From Astropecten irregularis (Eukaryota; Echinodermata; Asteroidea; Paxillosida; Astropectinidae): 64,000 bases of DNA. The DNA is taken from positions 18,862,983 to 18,926,982 of the forward strand of contig OZ020245.1 in the NCBI GenBank assembly GCA_963971285.1, read 5' to 3'. Under the pieces are notes generated by a model. The model was not told where the DNA came from. It was given only the letters and a program-made list of their open reading frames with translations, and did not search any database. Position numbers and translations under genes: made by a program. Positions 37,930 to 51,601 of this stretch are shown in pieces. How positions within the stretch are numbered: position 1 is the stretch's first letter; the number at the start of each line of letters is the position of its first letter.

Positions 37930-40900
37930 AGTATACCCACATATTTGGCAATGTGCCAACTATAGTTATACTCTTGCCGTATACATGTATGGTCAAGGGA
38001 CTTGGGATCAGTGGACATTCGATTTAAATTCAACCAATGAAATTACAAGGTTCTACACTCACTTGTTAGATAATGATGAAACAATACCTAATAGTAGTAA
38101 GTTTAGAAGAGAGGTTGTTCATCTAGGGAAATGGCATATGTGTTTGGCTCACATTGTTGGCTGAATGATAACATTCTGAAATGAATAATAAGTAAAGGTA
38201 GTTTGAATGAAAAGCGTATGTATTTCTTTCCAAGATTAGTCATTTTCCCATCACACCCATGCTAGTTTTGTTGGTAACAAAAGACATTGTATGAATTGAC
38301 TATATTTCCTCAGTATCACTTTAAGTATCACATCAATCGTTTATTAGTCTGCACAAACATCACGCATGGTGATTGTCATGCAACACTTGTACACCTAAAA
38401 TACCTCGCACCGGAAAAAAAAAAATCCATTTGTACTTCCCCCTTGTGTTCATGCATTTTACATGCACAGCACTCAGTGTCCTAGTCATTAGCGAGAACTA
38501 TTACCGATAACATGTGATCACCACTTAACCAATCAGATTAATGCACTGTACCTCTGGTCTTTATCAATACTAGGGTGTAGTTTACATTGCATTATATGTA
38601 TACATTACTCTTTTCCATAAGTTAGATGTCCAGATAGCCTGCGTTCTCTGAATCACTAGTGCTGTGACTAAAATGTCTTGTCAGGGTTTTTTTGTCAGAC
38701 ATTGAAATAAAAGGTAGATTGAGATGATAAAATTAATTGATAATTTGAAAGGTAACAAATTATTTTGTTTTGTAGCTGGGATGAGATGATATATTTTGGT
38801 ATTACAATGATCACAGGGTAATTCAATTATTTTATGAATTATTGTCAGTTGACAAGTACTGACCCTGCATTGTAACAATCAAGTTCAGTTTAAATTGATC
38901 ATTCAGAGGTTTTGAATTAAGTGAATAGATTTAAAATAAATAGAAATGGAAATAGAAATACCTTATAGGGGGTAAGTTAAGGTTTGTTGTCAGTTGAATA
39001 CTTAATTTATGCCAATTTATACTACTTGTTCAATATGGCAAGCCTTTATGAAAAAAAAAGAGATTCCATGTAAAATAGTTAGTTAAGATGTGCACAATAA
39101 TTTTTTAACACTTTATTCAATCACTTTTCAGTAAAGTCTGATTCCTTGGAGAAGATATAACGACTATAAATGAGCTTTTTCTTTGTTTTAATTTTAAGGG
39201 TGTAGGTCAAATTGGCTACCAAACAAGTTGCTGACATTTATTGGCATTAAGTTTGTGAATTATCTGGGTTTTGTAAGTAAATATGACCAGTTGTATCTAC
39301 GTGTGTGTGTGTAGGTGTGGGTTATGCTAAGTGGTAAAAGAGGTTATCGTTTGACACCAGGCAATTACTGGATGAGGCAGGACATCCGGGCCGTTCAGCT
39401 GTCGGCAAATCCAGCTGATGAACCACCTCTTTCTCATCAACCAATCAGGACGGAGACCAATCTGTGCAGTCTGTTTGTCAGCAAGTTAGGAGGACGAGCA
39501 GAATCTGATTAATGAGGTCACCAAATCCTCAAAGTCTCTTCTTTTCATCCCTGTTTTTTTTTCATCAAGCACGTACAAACATCAAGATGATTCTCAAGTT
39601 CTTGAACAAATGTTTTGGTGCATGTTGTTGCGTCAAACTCATTGACCATGTGTTTAGGAAGTATAGAGAAAGGCAATATACTGAACTATTTTTTCTGTTT
39701 GCGGCCCCGGATTCCTGAGTAATGTTTGTCACTGCCTGCATTTAATCACTTTTCCCCCTTTGGTCTGGAGAAGTGTTTTGTCCACACTTTCAGCATTTGT
39801 CAGCCCAGCTGTTGCAGATAGATCTGGTAGCACCCTGGCAACATCTTGAGCCAGGCCCAATCGGCGACAATTCACAGAATGGCAATTTAATTATCGGACA
39901 GGCTGTGTGTTTTCAGAGGGAAGCCATATAATTGATATTCTTATACTGTCTGTTTTGACAATTATTAATTAGATTTGTAATGAAATGGTACGTGCTTAGT
40001 TTGGGATTGTAGAAAGTGCACTCAAGGCTTGCTTTAGGGACATTTTTATTTTTAACTGTGATGTTTATTTTAAGGTAGCGCTGTAGGAGTAAGCACTGAC
40101 CATCATTATCGGTCAGTTATAAACTGCGGTCATACGCCTCTTCAGACCAAATTTTTAGAATTGCCTAGGAGTAATTTTATCTCCTGTAGTACACTGTTTT
40201 TAGGCTTAGTCTTTATGTACCAATTTTAAATTTATTATTATTCGATTGTTATTAAATTGTAAGTTAGTTTTAAAACATCGCCTACTATTTAAGTTCTCTT
40301 CACCCACCTGTCATATTTTCTTTCAAATTTTCCTTTTAACTTATAATTTCTAATATTCATTATTTCATACTAACTTTGTAAATCTTCATTGTTTTAAAAA
40401 TCTCCCTTTAAAAAATCATTACAAACTTTTTATTATTACTGTACTGTTTTGCATGATGCATGTTTTTTTTTTGTCTTTGTGAATGTGAAATAATTTGATT
40501 TTGTTTTACATGTTTGTGCATATGTTATATTATATGATATTGGATATACCCAATATTCTATGTAAATTTCATATAAATCCTTTGTTTTAATCCATTTATT
40601 TTATCTCTTCCTCTCTGAATACTCTTTATATTCCAATTCTGTATCCCTTTTTCATCCTTCAACCCTTTGAAGTCAACTTCTGTCATTTCTTCTTTGTTAT
40701 CTTAACTACTAACCCACCATTCAGTCTTTTTATCGTTCATTTTCTTTGCAATATCTTGATGAAATCTTGAAAAAAAAAAAGTTGAAATGAAACACTAGAA
40801 ATGTTATTTGCCTTTTCGTCAAAAGAATATGTTTGACTAGTAACCAATGCAGCCAGATACCTCATCAGGGGTATTTTTTTAATTTCATTTCAGCTGCCAA

Positions 40901-41090
40901 TACTTGTTCGAATCATAGGTCATAGATCTATGACCTCAAACTTGATTTCCTGAATCTATTCAAGAAATGTTTATCGCAAATTTTGTTCAGATATTGTAAA
41001 GGATGTGATTTTTTAAAAACAATTTCCAAGTACCAGTCATATTTATCGTACAAACCCATATACGTCTAAATATATCTCTACTAATTCCTG

Positions 41091-41153
41091 GGGTGTTTCA
41101 TAAAACTTTACGATTAGTCTTAATCTACCAAAATCAATCTTTATGAAACACCC
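41091..41153. mobile_element. Very short inverted-repeat element
   Basis: GGGTGTTTCATAAA and TTTATGAAACACCC enclose 35 bp. Only 63 bp long; it could be a minimal MITE or a hairpin. Confidence 0.6.
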
Positions 41154-44101
41154 TTCCCCTGCTCATGTATACTGGACTAATATCTCTTCATAGTTACCTA
41201 TTTCACTTAATACTCTATTCTTCTCTTCTGAACGATTTGAAAAGAAAGAAGGTTTTCATAGCACTTTTGTTGGGGTTTGCAAAAAACACTTACCAGAATC
41301 GAAATGAACTTTGGAAGTAGGAATCAATTGAAATACAGATGAACATAATATAGGTTTACAAAATAGGTTGATAGGATAAAAAAGTGCTTCCATTGGGCTT
41401 TAAAGTGTAAAATATTAAAAAAAATTATATATATATTTTTGGTTCAAACTGCCCTTAAAAATTTTAGAAAGAGGAATAAAAATACAGACTTGAAGTTAAC
41501 TTATTGAAAAATACTATACTTATAGTGATCTCTGATCTATAGTTACTTTTAACTGCCATGACAGTTACTAATAGCAATAATAGAAAGTATTCATTACAAT
41601 CGCAGTGGACATCATTCATTAAGCTTAACGATCAATCTGACATTTTACCCTAAAAAGGTTGGAGGCAAACACGGCTTCGAATGACGCCAGTAGTTGTTGA
41701 AAACAGTCATAGCTATAATCATGAGGAATGATGTTTTAGTCTTTAAATGTTGTTGTAATTGTAATTGCACTGCATATCTAGCAACCCTAGCCACTACACA
41801 CAGCTTCACAGTGCCACACTGCCACTTACACATTCACCTCACACTCCAAACACTCCTCACGTAGTCTTCCACAAAAAAAACCTACCCCTTTTAACCCCCA
41901 ATAATATCCCATTGCCACATGTTTGACAGATTTTGTCTCTTTTCTTCTCCATTCATATCGTTCCTATGACAACAGTTCCAGAAGAAAGAGGTTGGTAGCA
42001 TGCATGTTGATGTTGTTCTTGTGAGAGTGCATATAGAATTTTTCGAAAAAAATGTCTGCGTACACGTTTTTTTTTTAATGATAAAGTACAATCTGAAATG
42101 TATTCAGATTTTGGATGCACATGACAGGCATTGTGTTTTGTTCACGAGTCATCAGTGTTATAATGCAAACTTATACATTTTCACTGGGATGCTGTGCTTT
42201 TGGAATTCTGCTTTCTTATCTCTTACCATGCAGCATTTTCTGTTGTGTTCTTAATACCTGTCATTTAGACATGATCAGACCTCATAGAGTATATTAATGC
42301 GTGTTTAGAAGTCGTTAAACGCATGCGGTGTCATGTAGAGATGGCCGGGGAATATACACAATTTACATTGCATGGTCCCGAGATTATACCATCAATACTA
42401 TGTATGGACAGGCACACTGTATGTTATTTACATTAATGACCGACCATCTTCCCCATGTATTGAATATCATTTACTTCATACCATTATCCCTCCATATTTA
42501 TTTCCTTTACACAATGTTTCATTCCCACCATTAATTAAATGTTTCCTTTGGTTTCTATACTTCATCTCGTTATGTTTGTTCCTCCGGGGGATAAAACACC
42601 CCTCCCTTCTGCCCTAAGTCATCTGATATGCATTTTTTTGGGTCTGTAGTTATCCATCATCACTACCATGTCTTATGGTTAGTTCCTTCCTGCCATCAAC
42701 TCCAGACATTTTCATAAATTGTTTGGCCAATGCCAAGATGAGAGTGGCGTCTTTCAAGTAAGCCTTTGAAAAATTCATGGCAGCACTCAGCAATGGCGGA
42801 AAGGGTCAGTGCTGCGAGTCAGTCTCGGTCTACGGAGCGTGCGATAAAAGATTTTATATTGATCACCCAGAGACAGAGAGAGAGAGAGTGTGTCTCTCTG
42901 AAAATGCTTTGCAACTGGCTCCACTAAGGAAAAAAGCACGAAAAACAGTCTCCGGGTTCGTTCTTTCTTCTGTCAGCTCAAAGAGCTTTAGTTATTAATG
43001 CGGTTTGGTTTGAGAAGATTAGTCACTGCTGGAATCCGGCAGGGCTTTTAGTTACAAGAACAAGGCTTTCACTTAATCATTTCAATGGAGTATCTTTGTG
43101 CATGTTACCCTTCCTGTGCAGTGACAATAATTATATGCATGTCCTGTAGAGTGTTAATTAGTAATTACTCGTGTGGTGTAGATGGGGGTCGGACATTTTG
43201 CTTTGCAGCCGAAAACAATACTAATTGCTATGTTCATGTAAACTACAAGTGATAAAACTGAAACATTTCAAGGTTTTTCCCAAAGTTGTGAGCTATCAGA
43301 TCTTTCCACAGATCATCACAGAGTTTGTGAGTCAATTTCCTATTGATCAGAAACGCTCTTGGACTATCTGTCTGCCTTGCTTTTTAGGAGTCAGCACCTC
43401 ATTACATATCACCTAGGATATTCGGAGCTTGAGAAACACCATCAGTTATCATGTACATCGTATAGTGTTTATGATTTTCTGAATTTATGTATAAAATAGA
43501 ACTTTTAACTAATTTAAATAAGTTTCCTATTGTACCTCAATCGTTGCCAATAACCTTTCAGGTACTTAAGTTGGGGAGAAAAAAAATTGGTCGAAGTAGC
43601 CCACTTGAAATGCACTCTGAAAAAGTACCCCCTATTGAATGGTCCACTAGTTCATTTGCAGACATTCCCACTTACATGTATTCTCCCCTTGTTGGGCCCT
43701 AGCAACCAGTAGCCTATAGTACTGAAATCATATTGTGCCTAATGATTTGCTAGAATTCAATTTCCTGTGCGGAGAAACAAGATCCCACCGTTTTTCTTTC
43801 CTTTGAATATAATACTATTCACTGAGATTCATGTCCAGGGCATTATTCTCCACAATCTATATAGAAGGACACTCTGCAAGTGTGTATTCATATTACACAA
43901 ACTCAGCACGATAAATACAATGGACATGTTCAACTCAAATGTCACATGCTTGTAGAAGACACTTAGAAAAAAAGGGATGAAATGCTTCATTGATTATTTT
44001 GTAATCCAACTGCCAATTTTATTTATTCCAGGACAAATTGGCAAAAATTGCATTAAATTCCATTAGCCTTTACATTTAGAACACAAAATTGTTTGCTTTA
44101 A

Positions 44102-44458
44102 AGGTAGTATCATACTTTGGTAGCATACCAAAACAGAAATCTTCACAGATTTACCTATAACTTACAGGGTATAAAGATGGTGATGGTAGAAACATATCTT
44201 TAAAAATTCTCTGCCTAAAATGCTGTATTTATCCAGAAAAAAGTCAAACCAATGACCAAAATTATTTTTGATCTTTTAAAGATCAAAAATAAAATAGAAA
44301 AGACTTAAGAAATGCTGTGGCAGTTTTTCACTGTTTTCTAAAAAAGTTGGCACCTTATGGGGCTGAAAGTTCTACAGATGACTGTTACTGTATCTTCCTT
44401 GATATTTTGGCCCATGAATCTGTAATTCTTTGACAAAAACCAAAATATGATACTGCCT
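44102..44458 (+). mobile_element. TTAA MITE family 1, complete copy
   Basis: TTAA at 44098-44101 and 44459-44462 with ends AGGTAGTATCATACTTTGGT and CAAAATATGATACTGCCT. Length 357 bp. Confidence 0.92.
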
Positions 44459-44606
44459 TTAAACATGTACACAAATGAAACAATTTAGGTTAAGCAGCTG
44501 AATTTGCTAAACCTCTTGCCCTTCATGTCTACCTGTGAGCAATTACTACATACAGACTGTAGTCCTGAACATCACAGATGGCAGTGAAAAATGGTAGAGA
44601 GTAATT

Positions 44607-44726
44607 GGGCCTGTTTGTTTGATGCACAGAGTCACAAATCCTGCTGATCCGGATCCCATTTTAGCATACCCTGCATAGGACGTGGATCCCTAAATCTGGG
44701 ATCCTTTGCGTTAAACAAACAGGGCC
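44607..44726. mobile_element. GGGCCTGTTTGT MITE, copy 2
   Basis: Ends GGGCCTGTTTGTTTGATGC and GCGTTAAACAAACAGGGCC. Shares the CCCTGCATAGGACGTGGATC core with the copy at 21629. Confidence 0.85.
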
Positions 44727-44989
44727 TAAGTAACACAGCTCTGGCAAGTTTCATGGAATGGCTTGCTGCTGTGCTGTGATGTGCTTGTTCTTGTAGTTCA
44801 TGGGGCCTTACCTCTTTAAATGAAAGTACCCTTCCTTGTAATTGAAACACTTCTCCTGGAGTACACCAAAAAAAGGTAAGTATTAAAAAAAAAACACGTC
44901 CTGACCAATTTCTTCCTTCGTATTTCCTTTTTGGGTCAGCTGCTTGAGACGAGCTTGCCGGACCCATGTCTAATTGCATTTACTGGCAC

Positions 44990-45205
44990 TTAGATGCGTA
45001 CATCTCAAGATGATTATTGATGACATAATATAGGCACAATCTTACGCCTAAATTAATCAGCCCCGGCCTGCTTTAAGCCGGGTTAGTCTGACTGTGCATG
45101 GGTCTTCTCCCTCTCTCTCTCTCCTGTTCATTAATGAGATGCTTATTGATTTGTGGCGGCCAACTTGAGGCAAAGGTGCTAAGATTGTTGCAGCTTATAC
45201 ATAAT
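44990..45205. other. Non-repetitive block, possible conserved element
   Basis: TTAATCAGCCCCGGCCTGC, GTTCATTAATGAGATGCTTA and TGATTTGTGGCGG give a dense set of homeodomain-like TAAT words in a non-repetitive, balanced-composition stretch. Conservation cannot be judged from one sequence. Confidence 0.25.
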
Positions 45206-45544
45206 TACTCTCTATAAACTCTGCATGTTCAATCGGTCTTCTGATATTGGTTTACATTACAGTATCATGCCAGGTTATATTCCTCCATACTCCAAAGCAC
45301 TGTCTGTCATATGTGTCATTTTGTGCTTATTATACCCCTTGTACTATTTAACTTTAAATTAAAAAAAATTCTCCACCATCTTCACGCCCTCATCCCCCCT
45401 AAACAAAACTCAAATACTTCTTCTACTTCTGCTACTACAAATAATAATAAAAATCACGTTGACTACCATTTTCAATATTGTCTTGCATTATATTAATTTG
45501 AGATATGGAACCAATTTCAAACGACTAAAAGAATAAGACATATA

Positions 45545-45605
45545 GCCTTCGATAAAGATCCTGCTAAGATTGAAACATGTCAGGCCCTCCTAAACTCCAA
45601 GCAAC
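45545..45605 (+). repeat. Dispersed GATCCTGCTAGGATC repeat, short decayed copy
   Basis: AAGATCCTGCTAAGATTGAA then ACATGTCAGGCCCTCCTAA; the tail is missing. Confidence 0.65.
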
Positions 45606-46703
45606 TAAAAGAATTGGCAGCATTCTTCAATTAAATCAAAGATGATGTCATTTTTTTTGTTGCATAGAACAATCATTTTAAGATCTTTTTGAATTGGAAC
45701 AGTAGAATATATGCGTGATCAGTATGTAAGCCATGCAATGATTGGAAGATATTTGCATTAAGTCTATGAATGATTCACGAAGGTTGCAATCCAAATATTC
45801 ATAACTTGGTGCGAGGGTGGGAGACAGGAAGACAAACAGTTCAATTCCATGCAACCAGACAAACCAGACATAGTGTGCTTATAGAAGGAACTCTGGAAAC
45901 ATTGATTGCAGAACGTTCATATTATTTGTTTATTTGGCATTTCCAAGACCAATAGAATATGCATGCACACACGTCTCAGTTCACTATGGATACCATTGGA
46001 GCTGAAACCTATAGGGACACGTAAAATATTCTCCAGAGTCCAAATCAAATTGATTGCAATTTGATTTCAAAAGGATCACAAAGATAATGAATACTGAAGT
46101 GAACAAAAATGTCATCTGTTTTCGATGGCGGCATGAAAAAATGTGACATTTTGTTCTTAATTTACGAGCGTGACTGTTGATAATCTGATCTTATTTCAAG
46201 TGGAGACTAAGCAATATTCTGAAGTCATGGCAAAATTTGGGTGTGGTATTTTTGGTGTATTTTCAAATTGAATGTACAGGTATAGCTTGGGATATCCTAG
46301 ATAAATCTGTTACCTGCAGCAGAATTGGCATTTTAGTAAATTGGCTGATGTTATCCCTCCAAATGGACTGCGGTCATATTATGTGTCAGGGTGATGAATG
46401 AATACACCTGACATGTAAACATATCAGGATTAGAAATACGATTTGATTTTTTCTTATTTCTTTGTCACTAATATTCAAAATTGACATAAAAATAGCTCAG
46501 ACATGCTGTCTAGTTTTCAAGATTTTTTTTTACTAATTTTCTTTTTGGATTTGCAAAGCTTTATTGAGTTTTTTTTATAATGTTAGGATCATAAAATAAG
46601 GTAAATGGTGCAGTGTAAATTATTTCTGGAAGGACTATCATTCACTCTTATGTTACAAGTAGTTGATTTCAGTGCATGTCTGTAAGAATGAAGTGTCCAC
46701 AAA

Positions 46704-46944
46704 GGCCAATGTCATGGAGCTGCTAAGCCTCACAAAAATTTGCTTAGCACAAAAATGTCTTGCCCAATAAAACAAACCACCATTAAAAATTTCATTTGAT
46801 ATTCATGGTCAGTGAACAGCAGCTAAAGAACAATCACAAGTGATACACAGCACATGGAAATTTGGTTGTTAACCCTGTTTTTATAAAGACAGAAATGTCA
46901 TGGTTAGCAAATTTGTGTGCTAAGCAGAGCTGTGAAATTGGCCC
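46704..46944 (-). mobile_element. CWG-family MITE, copy 5
   Basis: Interior and ends match the family (GGCCAATGTCATGGAGCTGC; CTGTGAAATTGGCCC). The flanking trinucleotides do not match, so the ends or the target duplication have decayed. Confidence 0.82.
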
Positions 46945-47446
46945 TTGGACTTTACACAGAGACGAATTGCAATAAACAAAGTATAATAGACAAACAAACA
47001 ACATTCAACTGACATCAAGAACAAATGAAACTATGTGAATTACAGAATAATTCTAACCTATAAATGCCAAAGATGTTTTTGGCTTTATATTTTGGGAATC
47101 TGTGCATGCCGGCACATCACGTATACAACTGCATGGGACATTCACATGATATGAAAATTATAGAAGCTACATGAAGTAATCAGCTTTGTGCTTCATTCTC
47201 AAAATATTATATGCTTGGGTGAAATTTATGTATTACACTTCGGCACAGCATTTGTATTGAATGCAAGAACTCAAATGTCACAAGGATTTCTCTTTTTAAT
47301 AAGAAAAGACCTACATATAAAGCATCAAAAGACTCTACCAATTCAGTGCAATGAAACAAGATCCAAGCCAGATCTGTCCCTGTGGAATTCTGTAGGTCTG
47401 TAGTCACTGTCAAACTGATCAACATGAACTGGTGAAGCAATTAAAG

Positions 47447-47691
47447 GCCCTTTACGAAATGATGGATTAGGCTTGGGCTTGGGCTAAGGCTCTGTCATCT
47501 AAAAGCTGAAAATACAGGTTGTGAATTTTCCCTGAGGTTGAAGCTCCATTTTTTTGTTCAAAACAGAGTACAAACTTCGAAACTGTACCCAAAAAATCTC
47601 TATTTTGATAGCTGTTACTTTAGAATAGATGTAAAAAAAAATGGAGCCGTAGCCGGAGCCGAATCCCAAGCCGAGGTTTCGTAAAGGCCCT
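47447..47691. mobile_element. AGGCTC-hexamer MITE family, diverged copy 2
   Basis: Ends AGGCCCTTTACGAAATG and TTTCGTAAAGGCCCTT. The hexamer position is filled by GGCTTGGGCTTGGGCTAAGG instead of AGGCTC units. The interior is shared (TCTATTTTGATAGCTGTTA). Confidence 0.8.
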
Positions 47692-48303
47692 TAGATCGGT
47701 AGGAATTTACACAAACACACAAACAAGACATGGATAAATAATTATGGTGAATTGATGAATTGCTGTGCTTGACATTAACACTCTCAGCTCCTGTCAGTTT
47801 GATGCTTGTTCCGATCATGCATTATTCATTCAGAAAATAATCAATATTCATGCCGACAGGGGACTAAGAAGATAGAAGAAAAAAGAACACACAAACCCCA
47901 ATCCAGTCTCATGCACACTCAGGCAAGCGATTCATATTAGCATAATGGAAATCAATCAAGCGTAATTCATAAATTGGTTCAGGTCCAGAATGTCAACATA
48001 TGATTCATATAATACAATCCATTTTGTATAGTGGGTAAACAGTCTTGGCATAATCAATGAAGGTGATGATGTAAGTACATGTAGTCTCCTTTAGGAAGGT
48101 ACTTGTATTGTCAAACAATTTTTACTTGTAATTCATTCTGATTCCTTGTAAGGATTACCATTTGTGTTTATTGTTATTTTGACAGATGTATTAATTATTG
48201 CAGGGAGAACTTGAGTGGATTTGGAGCTCACAAGCTCAAAAGAAAAACATTTTTCAAACAATCTTAGCTAGAAAAATCAAAACATTTTGGAATGTTTGAT
48301 TTG

Positions 48304-48411
48304 TTTTAATGGTCATTGAACGGTGAACAAAGAAGATTTGATTGGAGCGGGGTTCGAACCTGCGACACCAGAATACTGGGCGGTACTCTACCAACTGAGC
48401 ACCGGTAGATC
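48304..48411 (-). mobile_element. tRNA-derived SINE, reverse orientation
   Basis: On the minus strand it reads GCTCAGTTGGTAGAGTACC (A box), GGTTCGAACCCC (B box), then the CTTTGTTCAC tail. No proper anticodon arm. Confidence 0.7.
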
Positions 48412-48462
48412 ATTCCGGTATTGCAGGGGTCACAGGTTCGATTCCTGTTCCATTCAATCATA
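48412..48462 (+). mobile_element. SINE head fragment
   Basis: CACAGGTTCGATTCCTG is a B-box-like arm on the plus strand, placed head to head with the SINE on the other strand. Confidence 0.5.
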
Positions 48463-48623
48463 AGAATTATATAATATTCTAAATAATATATCTGATGACA
48501 CATCTTTCTAGGCCATTCAAGCAGTACTCCTGACAATTATCATAATTTGATGCCCATTACAAAAAATACCGTTAATCATTTGTTTGAAGTAAAAATACAA
48601 CTTCAAAAAGTAAAACTTATGAA

Positions 48624-48958
48624 AGGTACTATGAAACTTTGACAGCATACCGAAACAGAAATCTGCACAGATTTACCTATAACTTACAGGGTACGAAGGT
48701 GGTGATGGTATAAACATACCGTTAAAATATTTTTGCATGAAATGCTGTATTCATCCACCAAATTTATTTTTGATCTTTTAAAGATCATAGAGAAAAGACT
48801 TAAGAAATACTGTGGCCGTTTTTCAGTGTTTTCTCAAAAAGTGGGCACTGTATGGGACTGAAATTTTCACAGATGACTGTATCTTCCTTTATATTTTTGC
48901 CCATGAATCTGTATTTCTGTGACAATATGATATGATATTATTGAGTATGATATTACCT
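48624..48958 (+). mobile_element. TTAA MITE family 1
   Basis: Right end TGATATTACCT followed by TTAA (48959-48962). The left end is diverged (AGGTACTATGAAACTTTG). The central palindrome is partly deleted. Confidence 0.85.
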
Positions 48959-50714
48959 TTAATAACCTTTTTTAAAAATTCAACGAATATTTCTCATTAT
49001 GTGAAGACTGTTTAATGTCCTTGAATACTAGGTCTGTGAGATTCCCAGTACTGTTCTTTTTAATTTTCTGTTGTCCTTGTATGTATGAATGATGAAAAAA
49101 TACTATCGACTGTTATATAAACAAACCATGCAATTCACAGAAATGCCGCAGTTTTCAATTATACCTGTAAATCTTCAAGATCCGAGGCCATACACAAATT
49201 GTTTGAGGTTTCCAGTCCAATTTCCAGATTCAAATTAAAATAGAATGTGATGGTAAATTAGGTTTTAATTTCAAATACTGCTTTGCAATACTGTATGAAG
49301 TGTCAGACCTTTCCTTTTTAATTAGATTCAGGTTCTCATATGTAAATCTATGGTGGCTCCAAATTGCCATAAAGTATGTTTCCATCAATGCAGCTGTGAT
49401 TGGATATTGTTGCCAATGGTTTGGATTGGAAGGAGCACTGTATATACCTGCTAGCTTGGGCAATATAAACACATGCATGTTTACCAGACACTGGAGTGGA
49501 GAATTGTTCGCTTGGCAAAGTCCCCAAATCCATACAGTCAACTTAATTCCATTACGGTCTCTGTCATATCTCTACTAGTCTTAAGATTCATCTGCAATAT
49601 GCCAATTCATCCGTGTTTGATGATAACAGGCCCATGGTATAGGTAGTCCGGGGATTGTATTACTTGCCTCTTTGACTACAGGGGGAAAAAAAGCTCACGT
49701 TGTGCTTTGAGCAATATGTTTTCTTGTATATCAATGTATATTTATGTGTAATGTCTATAGACCCTATGCATTGCAGTCTTACAGGGATTGATATTGATAA
49801 TGAAACGCTGAAAGCAGACAGTCTTATACTTGAAATTGCTCACATGATGGTGGGCCAGTGAGCTACCTTCTGTTGACCTCTGGCTAAAGGCTCCCTGCTT
49901 CAATGACATCATGCAAATCTGAAAGCTGCACTTATATCATTTCTGGTACTAGTTAGATTATTTATATACAAAGATCTATAGACATTAGCATAAGATTTAC
50001 AAATTATGGAATTGCATAGCCCCTCTGTAGGTGATGCACAGGCCAATATATAGTAATCCAAAATGGTTCATCAAACATAACTATTTACCATAAATCAATT
50101 ATAAGATTTATAAGAAACGTGTGGTTTGTATACTAATTGTTCAAGATATGTAGGTTGTTGATTCTGTAGGGGTTTTTGAAGAATTTTTTTTTTTAGGTAA
50201 AGGACATTAAATTTTGATAGTTATTTTTTTGAAGTTATTTTTGTTCAGTTTGGATGTGGTTTGGCTAATGAGGGTAAAATACACATCCTAGGTTGATGGT
50301 TCAAATCTAATAGCGCAGTAAGTTATAAATTCCTTTTCGTGATTTAACATGTCATGGTGATATGAGAACGCTATCCATGTTATATGCTAATTAAGAAAGT
50401 GACAATTGGAAAAGAAACTGATAATGAAAGTTGACCCACCATGATAGAGGTAATTTGACAAAGGAAATAATTGTTTTCTCTAGTTGGCAGTATTTAAAGG
50501 AACAACATGTGTGTGTGAAAGAAGGTCCTAAAATCTGGAACTCTTCTGATGGTGATGTGCACAAACTAACTTGAGTAATTATTATGTGAAGCTTAAAGGA
50601 AATCATATTTAATCTATGCAATGAAATGAATTATGGAAAAACTGAAAAAAAAGCATCAGATTACAATAACATGCCAAAATGATTATTAAAAATGAGTTAT
50701 TACATGTTGTATTC

Positions 50715-50852
50715 AAGCCTTGAATTTAATGGCTCTTGGCCTTGCGCCCTCCAAATATTTCCATAGACATTATGATTTTCCAATTGAAGTGCCCCTTGAA
50801 ATGGAAAAGTGGAAAAGTGTCCTTGCCCTTTCAGAACCAAATTCAAGGCCTG
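50715..50852 (+). mobile_element. AGGCCTTGAATTT repeat, copy 2
   Basis: Ends AAGCCTTGAATTTAATGG and ACCAAATTCAAGGCCTG, same core and orientation as copy 1. Length 138 bp. Confidence 0.78.
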
Positions 50853-51236
50853 ATGTATGTATGAACCCTTTAAATTACAAGTTCATCAGAAGACATGGTA
50901 AATATTGTATCCGTTGAATAAATTCAGGACTATATAGGTATGGTGTGCCAAAGTTTGCTGTCACTGTCTAGTAGTGACAGACGTTGGTACTTGAAGATGA
51001 TCAAGCCTCGATCTATATTACCCATGAAATGGCCTATCAATTGAGAGCTTCTTGGATACAGTATGACTCTTGTGTCAATTAGCTTCTTATTATTTATCAC
51101 CATCGTCACCATTGTCCAACTATTAAAAAAAGAAGTCATCACCCAGGCAGCAATATTAAGTTGCGAAGAGAGATACGTCAGGGGGGATTTGATGCTCTTT
51201 TTTTTTCTTTATCTTGAATAGACTGCGGTATATTAA

Positions 51237-51601
51237 AGGTAGTATCATACTTTGGTAAGACAACAAAAAATAAATGTTCACAGTTTTACGTGTAATTCTT
51301 ACAGGGTATATGAAGATGGTGGTGGTAGCAACATGCCGTTAACATTTGTCCGCCAGAAATGGTGTATTTATCCAGAAATTAGTAAAACAACGACCGAAAA
51401 TCTTTTTGATCTTTTAAATGATCAAAAATAAAAGAGAAAATACTTAAGAAATACTGTGGCTGTTTTACACTGTTTTCTCAAAAAGTGGGCACCGTATGTG
51501 ACTGAAATTTTCACAGATGACTGTTACTGTATCTGTCTTGATATTTTTGCCCATTAATCTGTATTTCTTGGATAAAAACCAAAGGGACTATGATATTACC
51601 T
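51237..51601 (+). mobile_element. TTAA MITE family 1, complete copy
   Basis: TTAA at 51233-51236 and 51602-51605; ends AGGTAGTATCATACTTTGG and ACTATGATATTACCT. Length 365 bp. Confidence 0.92.

Noticed and set aside
42707-42760. A 52-nt interval between CTCCAG and CAA|GTAAGC as a cassette exon.
   Set aside because: Its length is not a multiple of three and the phase does not fit the neurexin junction.
48345-48411. A functional minus-strand tRNA gene.
   Set aside because: A and B boxes are good, but no normal anticodon stem forms and the SINE tail adjoins it.
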